A DNA stretch of 64,000 bases from Streptomyces minutiscleroticus. GTDB taxonomy: Bacteria > Actinomycetota > Actinomycetes > Streptomycetales > Streptomycetaceae. Under the pieces are notes generated by a model, which was given only the letters and a program-made list of their open reading frames with translations, searched no databases and was not told the DNA's origin. Position numbers and translations under genes: made by a program. The stretch covers positions 1-64,000 of the forward strand of contig NZ_BMVU01000006.1 in assembly GCF_014650875.1 (NCBI RefSeq). Reading direction: 5' to 3'. This document shows positions 50,762 to 60,482 of this stretch, piece after piece; position 1 is the stretch's first letter; the number at the start of each line of letters is the position of its first letter.

Positions 50762-51790
50762 ATGGACGCGTTCGGTGACCTCCTCCGCGGGATGCGGGCC
50801 CAGGGCTCGTTGTTCGGCAGCTCGACCCTGTCCCCGCCCTGGGCGCTGCGCTTCGTGGACGGCGCGCCCCTGACGCTGTGCACGGTCCTCACCGGTACGG
50901 GCTGGATCGTGCCGGAGCACCGTCCGCCCGAACGGCTCGGCGCCGGCGAGACGGTCATCGTGCGGGGCCCCGCCCCGTTCACCTTCGTCGACGAGGTCGG
51001 CACCCGGGCCGAGCCGGTCGCGTGCGGCGAGCACTGCGCGACGCCCGAGCAGGGCGGCACCCGGCACCGGCTCGGCTGGAACGACACCGACGACGCCGCG
51101 GGCGACGGTGCGACGACGCTGATCGTCGGCGCCTACCCGGTGCGCGGCGAGATCAGCCGCAGGCTGCTGGACGCGCTGCCCGTCGTGGTGCGCGTGGACT
51201 CCGGCGGCGGGACCGACCCCGTGCTGGACCACCTCGCCGCCGAGGTCGCCGCCGACACCCCGGGCCAGCAGGTGGTCCTCGACCGGCTGCTGGACTGGCT
51301 GCTGGTGTGCGCGCTGCGCGACTACTTCGACCGGCCGGGCGGTGAACCGCCGGCCTGGTACGCCGCCCAGCGTGACCCGGTCGTCGGCGACGCGCTGCGC
51401 CTGCTGCACGCCGAACCGGCGGCGCCGTGGACGGTCTCCTCGCTGGCCGGCCGGATCGGGGTGTCGCGCTCCACCCTGGCCAAGCGGTTCGCCGACCTGG
51501 TCGGCGAACCACCGCTCACCTACCTCGCCCGCTGGCGGATGACGCTCGCGGCGGACCTGCTGACCGAGCGGGGCACGGCGACCGTCGCGGAGATCGCCCG
51601 CAGCGTGGGCTACTCCGACGCGTTCGCGTTCAGCGCGGCGTTCAAACGGATACGGGGGGTCAGCCCGAGCGAGTTCCGGCGCACCGGCGCGGTGGTTCCC
51701 GAGCGGCCGGCCGGCCCGCCCCCGCAGCCCGCGCGTACGGCGCCGCCCGGCGTCCCCGCTCTTTCCCTCACGGCGGCGACGCCCCGCTGA
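50762..51790 (+). CDS. AraC-family regulator with cupin_6 domain
   Basis: A 342-aa regulator with an N-terminal cupin (about residues 5-190; MRAQGSLFGSSTLSPPWALR, GAGETVIVRGPAPF) and a C-terminal double HTH (WTVSSLAGRIGVSRSTLAKR, TVAEIARSVGYSDAFAFSAA, then FKRIRGVSPSEFRR), and a Pro-rich tail. ATG 50762 lies 6 bases after a -10-like TAACCT (50750-50755), so the mRNA may be leaderless. It is divergent from the NmrA-like gene. Confidence 0.92.
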   Translation: MDAFGDLLRGMRAQGSLFGSSTLSPPWALRFVDGAPLTLCTVLTGTGWIVPEHRPPERLGAGETVIVRGPAPFTFVDEVGTRAEPVACGEHCATPEQGGTRHRLGWNDTDDAAGDGATTLIVGAYPVRGEISRRLLDALPVVVRVDSGGGTDPVLDHLAAEVAADTPGQQVVLDRLLDWLLVCALRDYFDRPGGEPPAWYAAQRDPVVGDALRLLHAEPAAPWTVSSLAGRIGVSRSTLAKRFADLVGEPPLTYLARWRMTLAADLLTERGTATVAEIARSVGYSDAFAFSAAFKRIRGVSPSEFRRTGAVVPERPAGPPPQPARTAPPGVPALSLTAATPR

Positions 51791-51822
51791 GCGGGCTGCC
51801 GACCGCTCGCGGGCAAGTCCGT

Positions 51823-51892
51823 GGCCGCCGTACCGGTCTGACGGCCCGTGCGGTCACTCCGGGCCGACGGGCCGTCAGACCGGTCGGCGGCC
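51823..51892. terminator. Large bidirectional terminator
   Basis: Two nested perfect helices: 51833-51849 with 51867-51883 (17 bp) and GGCCGCCG/CGGCGGCC (51823-51830, 51885-51892). It separates the convergent AraC and lipoprotein genes. Confidence 0.9.
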
Positions 51893-51946
51893 GCGCTCGG
51901 CCGGGGGTGCCGCCGGCCGGAGGAGCCGGGCGCCCGCGAGCACGGC

Positions 51947-53527
51947 TCACTCCTTTCCGAGCTCCCAGAAGCGGAACACGGTCGATGCGTCCAGGCAGTA
52001 GTTGGTGCCGTGGACGCCCTCGCGGACGACCGCGTACTGCTTGCCCTGCCACACCGGCAGGACCGGCACCTCCTCGGCCACGATGTCCTGGATCCGCCCG
52101 AACTCCCTCACCGTGGAGGTGCGGTCGCCGGCGGCGGCGGTGGAGGGCAGGAGCGAGTCGGTGATGTCGCGGTTCGTGTAGTGGTTGCCCAGCACATTGC
52201 CCTCACCGAAGAAGGGCGCCGTGAAGTTGTCGGCGTCCGGGTAGTCCGGCACCCAGCCCTTGACGTAGACGCCGTACCGGCCCGCGAGGATGTCCTTCTC
52301 GTACTGGTCGAACGGCACGGACTTCATCTCGGCGTCGAACAGTCCGCTGGCGTTGAGCTGGTCGGCGATGGCCGCCAGCTCCTGGTCGGTGGCGGGTCCG
52401 TAGCGGGACGGGGTCGACCAGAGGGTCAGCTCGACCTTGTCCGTGATGCCCTCGGCCCGCAGGGCCGCCTTGGCCGCGGACTTGGACGGGCGGGCGCCGT
52501 ACCGGTCGAAGAAGGAGGTGTTGTGACCGCCGATGCCCGCCGGCACGATCGAGTACAGAGGGATCGCGGTGTCCCGGTGCACCTCCTTGATGAGGGCCTC
52601 GCGGTCGATCAGGTGGGCCACCGCCCTGCGCACGCCGAGCCTGCCGGCCACCGGATCGTCCATGTCGAAGACCAGGTGCTGGACCTCGGCGCTGTCCCCC
52701 TCGACGACCTCGACCCCTTCCTTGTAGCCCTGCTCCTCGATGGCGGCGATGTCGCGGGCGCTGAGGCCGCGGTACGCGACGTCGACCCCGCCGTCGAGCA
52801 CGGCCTGCTTCAGGGCGCTCCGGTCGGCGTGGAAGAACTTCAGCCTGATGCCGGAGTTCTTCACCTCGGCGGTGCCTTTGTAGTTCTCGTTGACCGCGAA
52901 GACGGCCTCGTTCCTGTCGAACGACTCCAGTGTGTACGGCCCGGAGCCGACCGCACCGCCGTCGTCGCGCAGTTCGTCCAGGTCGTATGAGCGGTGGTTG
53001 ACGATGGAACCGGCACCGGACGCTATTTTGCTGGGAAAGGTGGCGTCGGAGACCTTGAGCCGGAAGACCACCGTCTTCTCGTTCGGCGTTTCCACCATGT
53101 CGAGCGTCTGGAACATCACGGCGGGGCCGGACGCATCGTTGATTTTGCGCATCCGGTCGAAGGAGAACTTGACGTCCTCCGCGGTCATCGGGTCACCGTT
53201 GCTGAACTTCAGGCCGTCCTTGAGGGTGCACCGGTAGATCCGGGCGCGGCTGTCGGTGAAGGCGCAACTCTCGGCGGCTTCCGGTCGGGGCTCGGTGCCT
53301 CCGTTGGGAAAGCTGAGCAGGGACTGGAAGACATTGTTGAACAGGAGCCAGGAACCCGGGTCGTAACCCGAGGCGGGGTCCGTGGCCAGCACGTCGTCGG
53401 ACATTCCGACGACCACTTCGGGACCCGAGTCCGCCCACCCGCCGAATCCGAATCCGCACCCGGTCAACAGGGTCGAGGCCACTCCCGCAAGAACGGAAGG
53501 GACCAGCATCCGCTTATACGCGTTCAC
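51947..53527 (-). CDS. Peptide/nickel-type ABC transporter substrate-binding lipoprotein (SBP_bac_5)
   Basis: A 526-aa family-5 solute-binding lipoprotein. The signal ends at lipobox LLTGC; the mature part has RIYRCTLKDGLKFSNGDPMT, AEDVKFSFDRM, GSGPYTLESFD, VRRAVAHLIDREALIKEVHR and YGVYVKGWVPDYPDADNF, all typical of oligopeptide-binding proteins. GTG 53527 is chosen as the start because it directly precedes the basic signal region. No permease or ATPase genes are adjacent, so it must work with components elsewhere. Confidence 0.9.
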   Translation of the reverse strand: MNAYKRMLVPSVLAGVASTLLTGCGFGFGGWADSGPEVVVGMSDDVLATDPASGYDPGSWLLFNNVFQSLLSFPNGGTEPRPEAAESCAFTDSRARIYRCTLKDGLKFSNGDPMTAEDVKFSFDRMRKINDASGPAVMFQTLDMVETPNEKTVVFRLKVSDATFPSKIASGAGSIVNHRSYDLDELRDDGGAVGSGPYTLESFDRNEAVFAVNENYKGTAEVKNSGIRLKFFHADRSALKQAVLDGGVDVAYRGLSARDIAAIEEQGYKEGVEVVEGDSAEVQHLVFDMDDPVAGRLGVRRAVAHLIDREALIKEVHRDTAIPLYSIVPAGIGGHNTSFFDRYGARPSKSAAKAALRAEGITDKVELTLWSTPSRYGPATDQELAAIADQLNASGLFDAEMKSVPFDQYEKDILAGRYGVYVKGWVPDYPDADNFTAPFFGEGNVLGNHYTNRDITDSLLPSTAAAGDRTSTVREFGRIQDIVAEEVPVLPVWQGKQYAVVREGVHGTNYCLDASTVFRFWELGKE

Positions 53528-54047
53528 CGCACCACGCACCTCGTATTCGATTCCCCATGACACCGGGACAGCCGAGCAGCGCCGAGGGCCCTCGCCATGG
53601 ATCCCCGGCAGCGGACACCGGGTCCACACGACCGGCGACAGCGTACGCGATGCGATCAATTACGGTACGCAGTCGGCCGGTTCGAAGGGAACGGAGAATA
53701 CGGGAGGCCGATGCCTGCACCAGAAGGCCGGCAGCGCAGCGGTTCGCTTTTCCCGCGTTCTCGAAGTAACGCATCGGTCATATCGACCGGAATCACGGCA
53801 CCCCGCCTCCCCCTCACGCACGCTTTCTTCACCGGGCGACGACCGGTGCGCCACGCAATGACCACACCGCCGATCCATGCCCGTTCTCACTTTCACGGGA
53901 AATCACTAGGAAAAAAGCCGCGGCTTCCCCGCCGGGTTCCCGGCAGGGACTCCCCCGGCCCTTCCGCCGGCTTTCGGACGTCGGCGAGTCCCCTACGAGG
54001 ACCGTCCTACACCGAAGCGGTCGCCGCCCTCCGCTCCCCGGACGGTG
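53528..54047. other. Intergenic, no gene seen
   Basis: 520 bp upstream of the lipoprotein gene, with lower G+C patches (e.g. AAAAAAG near 53913). No gene-like frame; it should hold the lipoprotein promoter, which I cannot place. Confidence 0.45.
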
Positions 54048-54683
54048 TCACCGGCCGGCGCCGGACGCCCCGGTTCCGGGTACCTCGGCTCCGGACACCC
54101 CGGTGACCAGCCGGGCGTGGTGCAGCAGGCGCTCCTCGACCTGTTCGGCGGTGGCCGCCCCGGAGAGGACGTCGATGCCGTAGCCGTCCTCCAGTGCCAC
54201 GAAGCCGCGGGCGAGGAAGTCGGAGGGGGCGGCGAGGCGGAACGCGCCGGACGCGGCGCCCTCGTCCAGCACGCGCCGGTACAGGCCCGTCTGCTGGGCG
54301 ACGAAGGCCCGCTGCCGCGCGCCGGCCGCCTCGCTGCGGAAGGCCACGGGCAGCAGCTCGTACAGCAGGCGGCTCGTCGTCTCGGCCTCGCCGGGGAAGG
54401 GGACGCCCGACGCGACGCACGCGGAGAGCCTGTCCCAGTCGGTGGTGCGGGCCTCCACGGCCTCCTGGCGGCGCAGCACGTACGTCTCCGTGCCCTGCTC
54501 GAACACGGCGACCAGCAGGTCGTTGACGTCCGGGTAGTAGTACAGGACCGAGGCGGGGGTCAGGCCCGCCCGGTCGGCGATGTCCCGCAGGCGGGCGTTG
54601 GTCACGCCCCGGTCGAGCACCGTCTGCGCCGCGGCCTGCACGAGGTGTGCGCGGCGGGCGGCTTGGTTGCGGGGGCGCGCCAT
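54048..54683 (-). CDS. TetR-family repressor of the nitrilase-APC operon
   Basis: A 211-aa TetR protein with HTH NARLRDIADRAGLTPASVLY (about residues 29-48), YYPDVNDLL and a helical C-domain. It diverges from the carbon-nitrogen hydrolase gene with a 92-bp gap that contains an AT-rich palindrome over a strong promoter, so it very likely represses that operon. Confidence 0.92.
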   Translation of the reverse strand: MARPRNQAARRAHLVQAAAQTVLDRGVTNARLRDIADRAGLTPASVLYYYPDVNDLLVAVFEQGTETYVLRRQEAVEARTTDWDRLSACVASGVPFPGEAETTSRLLYELLPVAFRSEAAGARQRAFVAQQTGLYRRVLDEGAASGAFRLAAPSDFLARGFVALEDGYGIDVLSGAATAEQVEERLLHHARLVTGVSGAEVPGTGASGAGR

Positions 54684-54714
54684 GCGCTCATCCTCTCACG
54701 CGGCCGATCGACTC

Positions 54715-54752
54715 TTGACACCTGGCCGGTTCATTAATCAAATTTCGTTTAA
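54715..54752 (+). promoter_or_regulatory. Promoter and TetR operator of nitrilase operon
   Basis: TTGACA (54715-54720), 17 bases, TCAAAT (54738-54743). The imperfect palindrome TTAA-N11-TTAA (54734-54752) with inner symmetric C..AA..TT..G positions covers the -10; its low G+C stands out. Confidence 0.7.
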
Positions 54753-54775
54753 CAAATCACGGAAGGCAGTTCCGC

Positions 54776-55684
54776 ATGGCTTCACCCCTCCCCCTTGCGC
54801 TCGTCCAGGCGCCCGCCCACCCCTCGGGCGACCTCGACTCCTTCGCCTTCGGGCTGGAGCGGCTGGCCCGGCAGCGGCCGACAGTGCGCCTCTTCGTCCA
54901 CCCCGAGCTCCACCTCGCCACTCCCGAGCCCGCGTCCGGCCCCGGCGGCGAGGCGGCGGCCCCCGAGGAACTCGCCGAACCGCTGGACGGGCCCCGCGAC
55001 CGGCGGCTCGCCGAACTCGCGGGGGACCTCGGTGTCTGGCTGATGCCCGGCACCCTCTACGAGCGGGGCGGCGACGGCCGGATCCACAACACCGCCCCGG
55101 TCTACTCCCCCGACGGGCGGCGCGTCACCGCCTACCGGAAGATCTGCCCGTGGCGCCCGTACGAGACGACGGCACCCGGCAACGAGTTCGTCGTCCTCGA
55201 CATGGGCGAGTACGGCCGGGTCGGCCTGTCGATCTGCTACGACGCGTGGTTCCCGGAGATCTCGCGCAACCTCGCCCACCTGGGGGCGCAGCTGATCGTC
55301 AACCTCGTGCAGACGCCCACCAGCGACCGGGAGCAGGAGGTGGTGCTGGCCCGCGCGAACGCGATCACCAACCAGGTGTTCGTCGCGAGCGTCAACGCCG
55401 CCGCCCCCACCGGCCTGGGACGCAGCCTCCTGGTGGACCCGGAGGGCCGTGTCCGCACGCAGGCGCCGAGCGCCGAGGACTGCGTGCTCACCGACGTCAT
55501 CGACCTCGGCGAGACCGACCGGGTCCGCCGGTACGGCACCGCCGGCCTCAACCGGCCCTGGGAGCAGTTCCGGCCCGGTGACGCCCCGGTCGAGCTCCCC
55601 CTCTACTCCGGCAGGATCGACCCCGCGACCTGGGGCACCGGCGGCCTCCGGCACCCCTTCGACGAAACGGCGGAAACGGCATGA
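54776..55684 (+). CDS. Carbon-nitrogen hydrolase (nitrilase superfamily)
   Basis: A 302-aa nitrilase-superfamily amidase. The Glu-Lys-Cys triad is visible: Glu44 (HPELHL), Lys122 (AYRKICPW) and Cys154 (LSICYDAWFPE). The sequence fits an aliphatic amidase/N-carbamoylase-like member; substrate unknown. The stop overlaps the next gene's ATG by four bases, coupling it to an amino-acid/amine permease, so the pair probably imports and hydrolyses an amide compound. Confidence 0.92.
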   Translation: MASPLPLALVQAPAHPSGDLDSFAFGLERLARQRPTVRLFVHPELHLATPEPASGPGGEAAAPEELAEPLDGPRDRRLAELAGDLGVWLMPGTLYERGGDGRIHNTAPVYSPDGRRVTAYRKICPWRPYETTAPGNEFVVLDMGEYGRVGLSICYDAWFPEISRNLAHLGAQLIVNLVQTPTSDREQEVVLARANAITNQVFVASVNAAAPTGLGRSLLVDPEGRVRTQAPSAEDCVLTDVIDLGETDRVRRYGTAGLNRPWEQFRPGDAPVELPLYSGRIDPATWGTGGLRHPFDETAETA

Positions 55685-57075
55685 CCTCAGCCCCTGAGAC
55701 CTCCGGCAGACTCGTCCCCCGGCTCGGCCTGCTGTCGATCGTCGTCTTCGGCCTGTCCTACATGGCTCCGGCCATCGTGGTCTCCACCTTCGGCGTCATC
55801 GCCGGCACCTCGGCCGGCGTGGCCCCCACCGCGTACCTCGTGGCGACGCTGGCCATGACCCTGACGGCGCTGAGCTACGGCAAGCTCGCCCGCGACCACC
55901 CCGCCTCAGGGTCGGTCTACACCTACGCGCGCAGGCTGCTCGGCCCGCGCATCGGCTTCCTCGCCGGCTGGGCCCTGCTGCTCGACTACCTCTTCCTGCC
56001 GATGGTGGCGTGGCTGATCCAGGCCCTCTACCTCCACGTGCAGTTCCCGTCCCTGCCGACCTGGGGCTGGCTGGTCGTCGTCATCGCCGTCACCACGCTC
56101 GTCAACGCCCTGGGCATCGTCATCGCCGACCGCGTCAACAAGGTCCTGCTCGGCCTGACGGCAGTGGGGCTGCTGGCGCTCGTCGCCGTCTGCGTCCACA
56201 CGGTCGGCGGCGCGCCCACGGCGGACGGCGCACACGCCCTGTGGAACCCCGCCGCCTCGCTGGGCACCGTCACCGCGGCCGCGGCGATCGCCGCGTACTC
56301 CTTCCTCGGCTTCGACGCCATCAGCACCCTCAGCGAGGAGGTGCGCGACGCGCGGCGCACCGTCCCCCGCGGCATCCTGCTCACCGTCCTCGTAGGCGGC
56401 GGCGTCTTCTTCGTGATCTCGTTCCTGCTGCAGTGGGTGCACCCCGGAGCCTCCTTCCAGGACGAGTCGACCGCCGGGTACGAGGTGGCGGTCCTGGCCG
56501 GCGGCAAGGGCTTCGCCAACGTCATCAACGCCATCACCCTCGTCGGGGGCATGGCCTCCTGCGTCGCCATCCAGGCCAGCACCAGCCGGCTGATGTACGT
56601 CATGGGCCGCGACGGGGTGCTGCCGCGCCGCACCTTCGGCCGGCTGCACCCGCGGCTGCGCACCCCTCTGTTCAACCTGCTGGTCATCGCCGTCATCGGG
56701 CTGCTCGCCACCAAGCTGTCCCTGGACACGGCCACCTCGTTCATCAACTTCGGCGCCTTCCTGGCCTTCGCCCTCGTCAACCTCTGCGTGATCGCGGCAT
56801 GGCGGGCGCACCGCGGGAACGGCACCACGCGGCCCGTCCTCACCCACGTCGTCCTGCCGGTCCTCGGCGCCGTCGCCGACGTGTACCTGCTGACCAGGCT
56901 CAACCACACCGCCGTACTGCTCGGCGTCGCCTGGCTCGTCCTCGGCGTCGTGTACCTGCTCGTGCTCACCCGCGGTCTGCGCCGGGAACCGCCCGAGTTC
57001 CGCATGGACGCCGCGGACCCCGCGGACGCCCTGGACACCGAGGAGCCGCCGGCCGGCGCCACGGCACCGCGATGA
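55681..57075 (+). CDS. APC-superfamily amino acid/amine permease
   Basis: A 464-aa permease with twelve hydrophobic helices. Typical features are an N-terminal LSIVVFGLSYMAPAIVVSTF with the unwound helix-1 Gly pattern, the conserved FLGFDAISTLSEEVRDARRT loop between helices 6 and 7, and a hydrophilic acidic C-terminus. Closest in style to putrescine/amino-acid importers (PuuP-like). It is translationally coupled to the nitrilase and controlled by the divergent TetR. Confidence 0.92.
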   Translation: MTSAPETSGRLVPRLGLLSIVVFGLSYMAPAIVVSTFGVIAGTSAGVAPTAYLVATLAMTLTALSYGKLARDHPASGSVYTYARRLLGPRIGFLAGWALLLDYLFLPMVAWLIQALYLHVQFPSLPTWGWLVVVIAVTTLVNALGIVIADRVNKVLLGLTAVGLLALVAVCVHTVGGAPTADGAHALWNPAASLGTVTAAAAIAAYSFLGFDAISTLSEEVRDARRTVPRGILLTVLVGGGVFFVISFLLQWVHPGASFQDESTAGYEVAVLAGGKGFANVINAITLVGGMASCVAIQASTSRLMYVMGRDGVLPRRTFGRLHPRLRTPLFNLLVIAVIGLLATKLSLDTATSFINFGAFLAFALVNLCVIAAWRAHRGNGTTRPVLTHVVLPVLGAVADVYLLTRLNHTAVLLGVAWLVLGVVYLLVLTRGLRREPPEFRMDAADPADALDTEEPPAGATAPR

Positions 57076-57590
57076 GCGCGGAACGGGGAGGGCGGACCTG
57101 AGAGCCGGCCGGCCCCGCCCTCCCGGTGCCGACGGAGCCGGCAGCCGGCGGCCGGCACCGCTGATCGAGCGGGCCCGCGCGGAGTCCCCTCGCGGCGTAC
57201 CAGCGGCAGTACCGGCAACGGGCCGACGCTCGGCCGGCCGGGACACGCCGGCGCGGCGTCGGCGTCACCGCGGTCGCCGAAGGCGTGCGGCGGCGGGACC
57301 CGATGCCGTGGTCGAGCACTTCCCGGCCGCACTCCACGCCTCGTCGGGATCGGGTCCCGGCTCGTGCACCTTCGCCGCTGGCAAGCCACTGGAACCTGTC
57401 CCGGGCACCGGAGCAGGAGGCCGAGCGGTTCGTCCTCGTGGCCGCCGTCGGCCCCGGGACCGGTCCGCACGCCGGCCTCTCCGGCTCGCGCGCCGACGGC
57501 CGTCCGGAGGGTCCCCGGATGACGTGACCCGCAAGGGGCAGGCTCCCGTCCACACTGTTTTCGGCCGAGAATTGTCGTGCGCGCGACACC
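57076..57590. other. Intergenic, no gene supported
   Basis: About 515 bp between the permease and the GH9 promoter. Long open frames on both strands are Arg/Pro-rich; I see no start signal or domain. Confidence 0.45.
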
Positions 57591-57637
57591 TTGACGAGGG
57601 CCCGATGCGGCACCACGATGCCGTGGGAGCGCTCCCA
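57591..57637 (+). promoter_or_regulatory. GH9 promoter with CebR box
   Basis: TTGACG (57591-57596), 17 bases, CACGAT (57614-57619). TGGGAGCGCTCCCA at 57624-57637 is identical to the CebR operator at the GH12 gene and lies at the likely transcription start. Confidence 0.85.
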
Positions 57638-57699
57638 GCGCCCCATGACCCGACCTATGCCACCACTGCCCCGCCCCTCCCGCGCGGAAGGACAGAGCC

Positions 57700-60381
57700 G
57701 TGCCCCACCTCCCGTTCCCCCGATCCCCGCTGTCCGCGCCGGCCCGGCGCGGACGGACGCACCGCCGCAGACACGCGGTGCTCTCCGCCGTCGCCGTCGC
57801 CGGACTGCTGGGCGGCGCCCTGGCCGGGTCCGCCACCGCCGCCGAGGCCCGCGCCGCGGACGGCCCCGAACTCGTCTCCAACGGCGACTTCTCGGCCGGC
57901 ACCACCGGCTGGTGGTGGACCGAGAACAGCCCGGGCAGCATCGCCGACGGGCGTCTGTGCGCCGACGTCCCCGCCGGTACGGCCAACCCCTGGGACGCCA
58001 TCCTCGGCCAGAACGGCCTGCCCCTGACGACGGGCGAGAGCTACACCCTGCGCTACACCGCCACCGCCACCGCCCCGCTCACCATCCGCGCCAACGTGCA
58101 GATGGCCACCGACCCGTACACCGCCGAGCTGTCCGCGGCCGATCCGGTCGGGGCGACGGCGGAGACCTTCGAGCACGTCTTCACCGCCAAGGCCGACCAC
58201 ACGGCGGCCCAGCTCGCCTTCCAGGTGGGCGGCGGCGAGGGGGGGTACACCTTCTGCGTGGACGACGTCTCGCTGACCGGTGGCGCGGAGCCGCCCGTCT
58301 ACGAGCCGGACACCGGTTCGCCGGTGCGGGTCAACCAGGTCGGTTACCTCACCGGCGGGCCGAAGACCGGGACCTTCGTCACCGAGAGCACCGAGCCGCA
58401 GACCTGGGTGCTGAAGGACGGCGCCGGCACCGAGCGGGCGCGCGGGAGGACCAGTCCGGCAGGGGTCGACTCCACCTCCCGGCAGAACGTCCACACCTTC
58501 GACTTCACGTCGGTCACCAAGGCCGGTGACGGCTACACCGTCAGCATCGGCGAGGAGACCAGCGAGCCGTTCACCATCGGCGACGACCTCTACTCCGACC
58601 TGCGCGGCGACGCGCTCGCGTACTTCTACCACAACCGCAGCGGCATCGAGATCGACGCGGACCTCGTCGGCGAGGAGTACGCGCGCCCGGCCGGTCACAT
58701 CGGCGTGGCCCCCAACCAGGGCGACACCGACGTGCCGTGCCAGGCGGGCGACTGCGACTACCGGCTCGACGTCTCCGGCGGCTGGTACGACGCGGGCGAC
58801 CACGGCAAGTACGTCGTCAACGGCGGTATCTCCGTCGCCCAGGTGATGGCCGCCTACGAGCGCACCCTGCACACCGAGGGCGCGGACGGCACGGCCCTCG
58901 GCGACGGGAAGCTGCGCGTCCCCGAGCGCGGCAACAGCGTCCCCGACGTCCTCGACGAGGCCCGCTGGCAGCTGGACTTCCTGATGCGGATGCAGGTGCC
59001 CGAGGGCGAGCCGCTGGCCGGCATGGTGCACCACAAGATCCATGACCGCGCCTGGACCGGGCTGCCGCTGCTCCCGTCCGCGGACCCGCAGCCCCGCGAG
59101 CTGCACCCGCCGACCACCGCGGCGACCCTGAACGTCGCGGCCACCGCGGCCCAGTGCGCCCGGCTGTTCAAGGCGTACGACGCGGAGTTCGCCGCGAAGT
59201 GCCTGAAGACGGCCCGCAGCGCCTGGGCGGCGGCGAAGGCGCACCCGGACGTGCTGGCCGACCCGAACGACGGTGTGGGCGGCGGCGCCTATCCCGACAC
59301 CGACGTGCGCGACGAGTTCTACTGGGCGGCGGCCGAGCTGTTCGTGACCACGGGCGAGGACACCTTCCGCCAGGCGGTGCTGGACTCCCCGCTGCACGGT
59401 GACACCGACGCGGTCTTCCCGCGCGGCGGGCTGTCCTGGGGCGCGACGGCCGGGCTGGGCGCGCTGAGCCTGGCCACCGTGCCCAACGAGCTCACCGGCA
59501 GCCAGCTCTCCTCGGTCCGCGCGATGGTCCTGGAGGCGGCCGACGGCTACGCGGCGGACTCCCGCAACTCGGCCTACGGCGTGCCGTACGCACCGGAGGA
59601 CGACGCCTACGTCTGGGGCTCCAACAGCCAGGTCCTCAACAACATGGTCGTGCTCGCGACGGCCCACGACCTGACCGGTGAGACCGGCTACCGGGACGCG
59701 GTGCTGCACGGCATGGAGTACCTGCTGGGCCGCAACCCGCTCAACCAGTCGTACATCACCGGCTACGGCGAGCGGGACTCCCACAACCAGCACCACCGCT
59801 TCTGGGCGCACCAGCTCGACGCCTCGCTGCCGAACCCGGCGCCCGGCTCGGTCGCGGGCGGCCCGAACGTCGGCATCGAGGACCCGGTGGCCCAGGACAA
59901 GCTCAAGGGCTGCGCCCCCGCCATGTGCTACATCGACGACATCGAGTCCTGGGCGACCAACGAGATCACCATCAACTGGAACGCCCCGCTGGCCTGGGTC
60001 GCCTCGTATCTGGACGACCTCGGGGGAGGCAACCCGGGCGGTGAGAACCCGGGCGGCGACGAGGTGTGCGAGGTGACCTACCACTCGTACCGCTGGAACA
60101 GCGGCTTCACCTCCCAGGTGACGCTGAAGAACACCGGAAGGAGCGCGGTCAGCCCCTGGGAGCTGAAGTGGTCCTTCGCGGACGACCAGCGCGTCACCCA
60201 GGCCTGGAGCGCCAAGGTCACCCAGACCGGACGGGACGTGGTCGCGCGGCCGGAGAGCTGGAACACCACCCTCGCGCCCGGCGCCACGGTGAACTTCGGC
60301 TTCAACGGCACGGCGAGCGGCTCGCCGGCCGATCCGCGGGCCTTCACCCTCGGAGGCAAGAGCTGCGGCGTGGCCCCGTAG
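57700..60381 (+). CDS. Modular GH9 cellulase (CBM4/9 - Ig - GH9 - CBM2)
   Basis: An 893-aa secreted cellulase. GTG 57700 has GGAAGG upstream. The signal ends near residue 52, followed by a CBM4/9-type module (about 56-197, start ELVSNGDFSAGTTGWWW), an Ig-like CelD_N domain (about 205-300, SPVRVNQVGYLTGGPKTG) and GH9 catalytic domain (about 305-775) with catalytic aspartates D364 and D367 in GGWYDAGDHGKY and acid Glu755 in TNEITINWNAPL. A Gly/Asn linker and a C-terminal CBM2 (about 787-893) follow. This layout is that of theme-D-like processive or endo GH9 enzymes. CebR control ties it to GH12 and the LPMO. Confidence 0.95.
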   Translation: MPHLPFPRSPLSAPARRGRTHRRRHAVLSAVAVAGLLGGALAGSATAAEARAADGPELVSNGDFSAGTTGWWWTENSPGSIADGRLCADVPAGTANPWDAILGQNGLPLTTGESYTLRYTATATAPLTIRANVQMATDPYTAELSAADPVGATAETFEHVFTAKADHTAAQLAFQVGGGEGGYTFCVDDVSLTGGAEPPVYEPDTGSPVRVNQVGYLTGGPKTGTFVTESTEPQTWVLKDGAGTERARGRTSPAGVDSTSRQNVHTFDFTSVTKAGDGYTVSIGEETSEPFTIGDDLYSDLRGDALAYFYHNRSGIEIDADLVGEEYARPAGHIGVAPNQGDTDVPCQAGDCDYRLDVSGGWYDAGDHGKYVVNGGISVAQVMAAYERTLHTEGADGTALGDGKLRVPERGNSVPDVLDEARWQLDFLMRMQVPEGEPLAGMVHHKIHDRAWTGLPLLPSADPQPRELHPPTTAATLNVAATAAQCARLFKAYDAEFAAKCLKTARSAWAAAKAHPDVLADPNDGVGGGAYPDTDVRDEFYWAAAELFVTTGEDTFRQAVLDSPLHGDTDAVFPRGGLSWGATAGLGALSLATVPNELTGSQLSSVRAMVLEAADGYAADSRNSAYGVPYAPEDDAYVWGSNSQVLNNMVVLATAHDLTGETGYRDAVLHGMEYLLGRNPLNQSYITGYGERDSHNQHHRFWAHQLDASLPNPAPGSVAGGPNVGIEDPVAQDKLKGCAPAMCYIDDIESWATNEITINWNAPLAWVASYLDDLGGGNPGGENPGGDEVCEVTYHSYRWNSGFTSQVTLKNTGRSAVSPWELKWSFADDQRVTQAWSAKVTQTGRDVVARPESWNTTLAPGATVNFGFNGTASGSPADPRAFTLGGKSCGVAP

Positions 60382-60410
60382 GCCACCGCCGGGAACGGTG
60401 AGGTGAGGAC

Positions 60411-60448
60411 GGGCCGGTGCGGCGCCCCGAGGGGCGGCGCACCGGCCC
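60411..60448 (+). terminator. Terminator after GH9
   Basis: GGGCCGGTGC/GCACCGGCCC (60411-60420, 60439-60448) with an inner GCCCC/GGGGC helix, 30 bases after the stop. Confidence 0.85.
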
Positions 60449-60482
60449 CGCGCCCGTTCGCGGGCTCCCCGGCCGGGCGGGC

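Noticed and set aside
57265..57646. Possible decayed gene before the GH9 promoter
   Set aside because: Fragments on either strand could not be matched to any family I recognise; left as intergenic.
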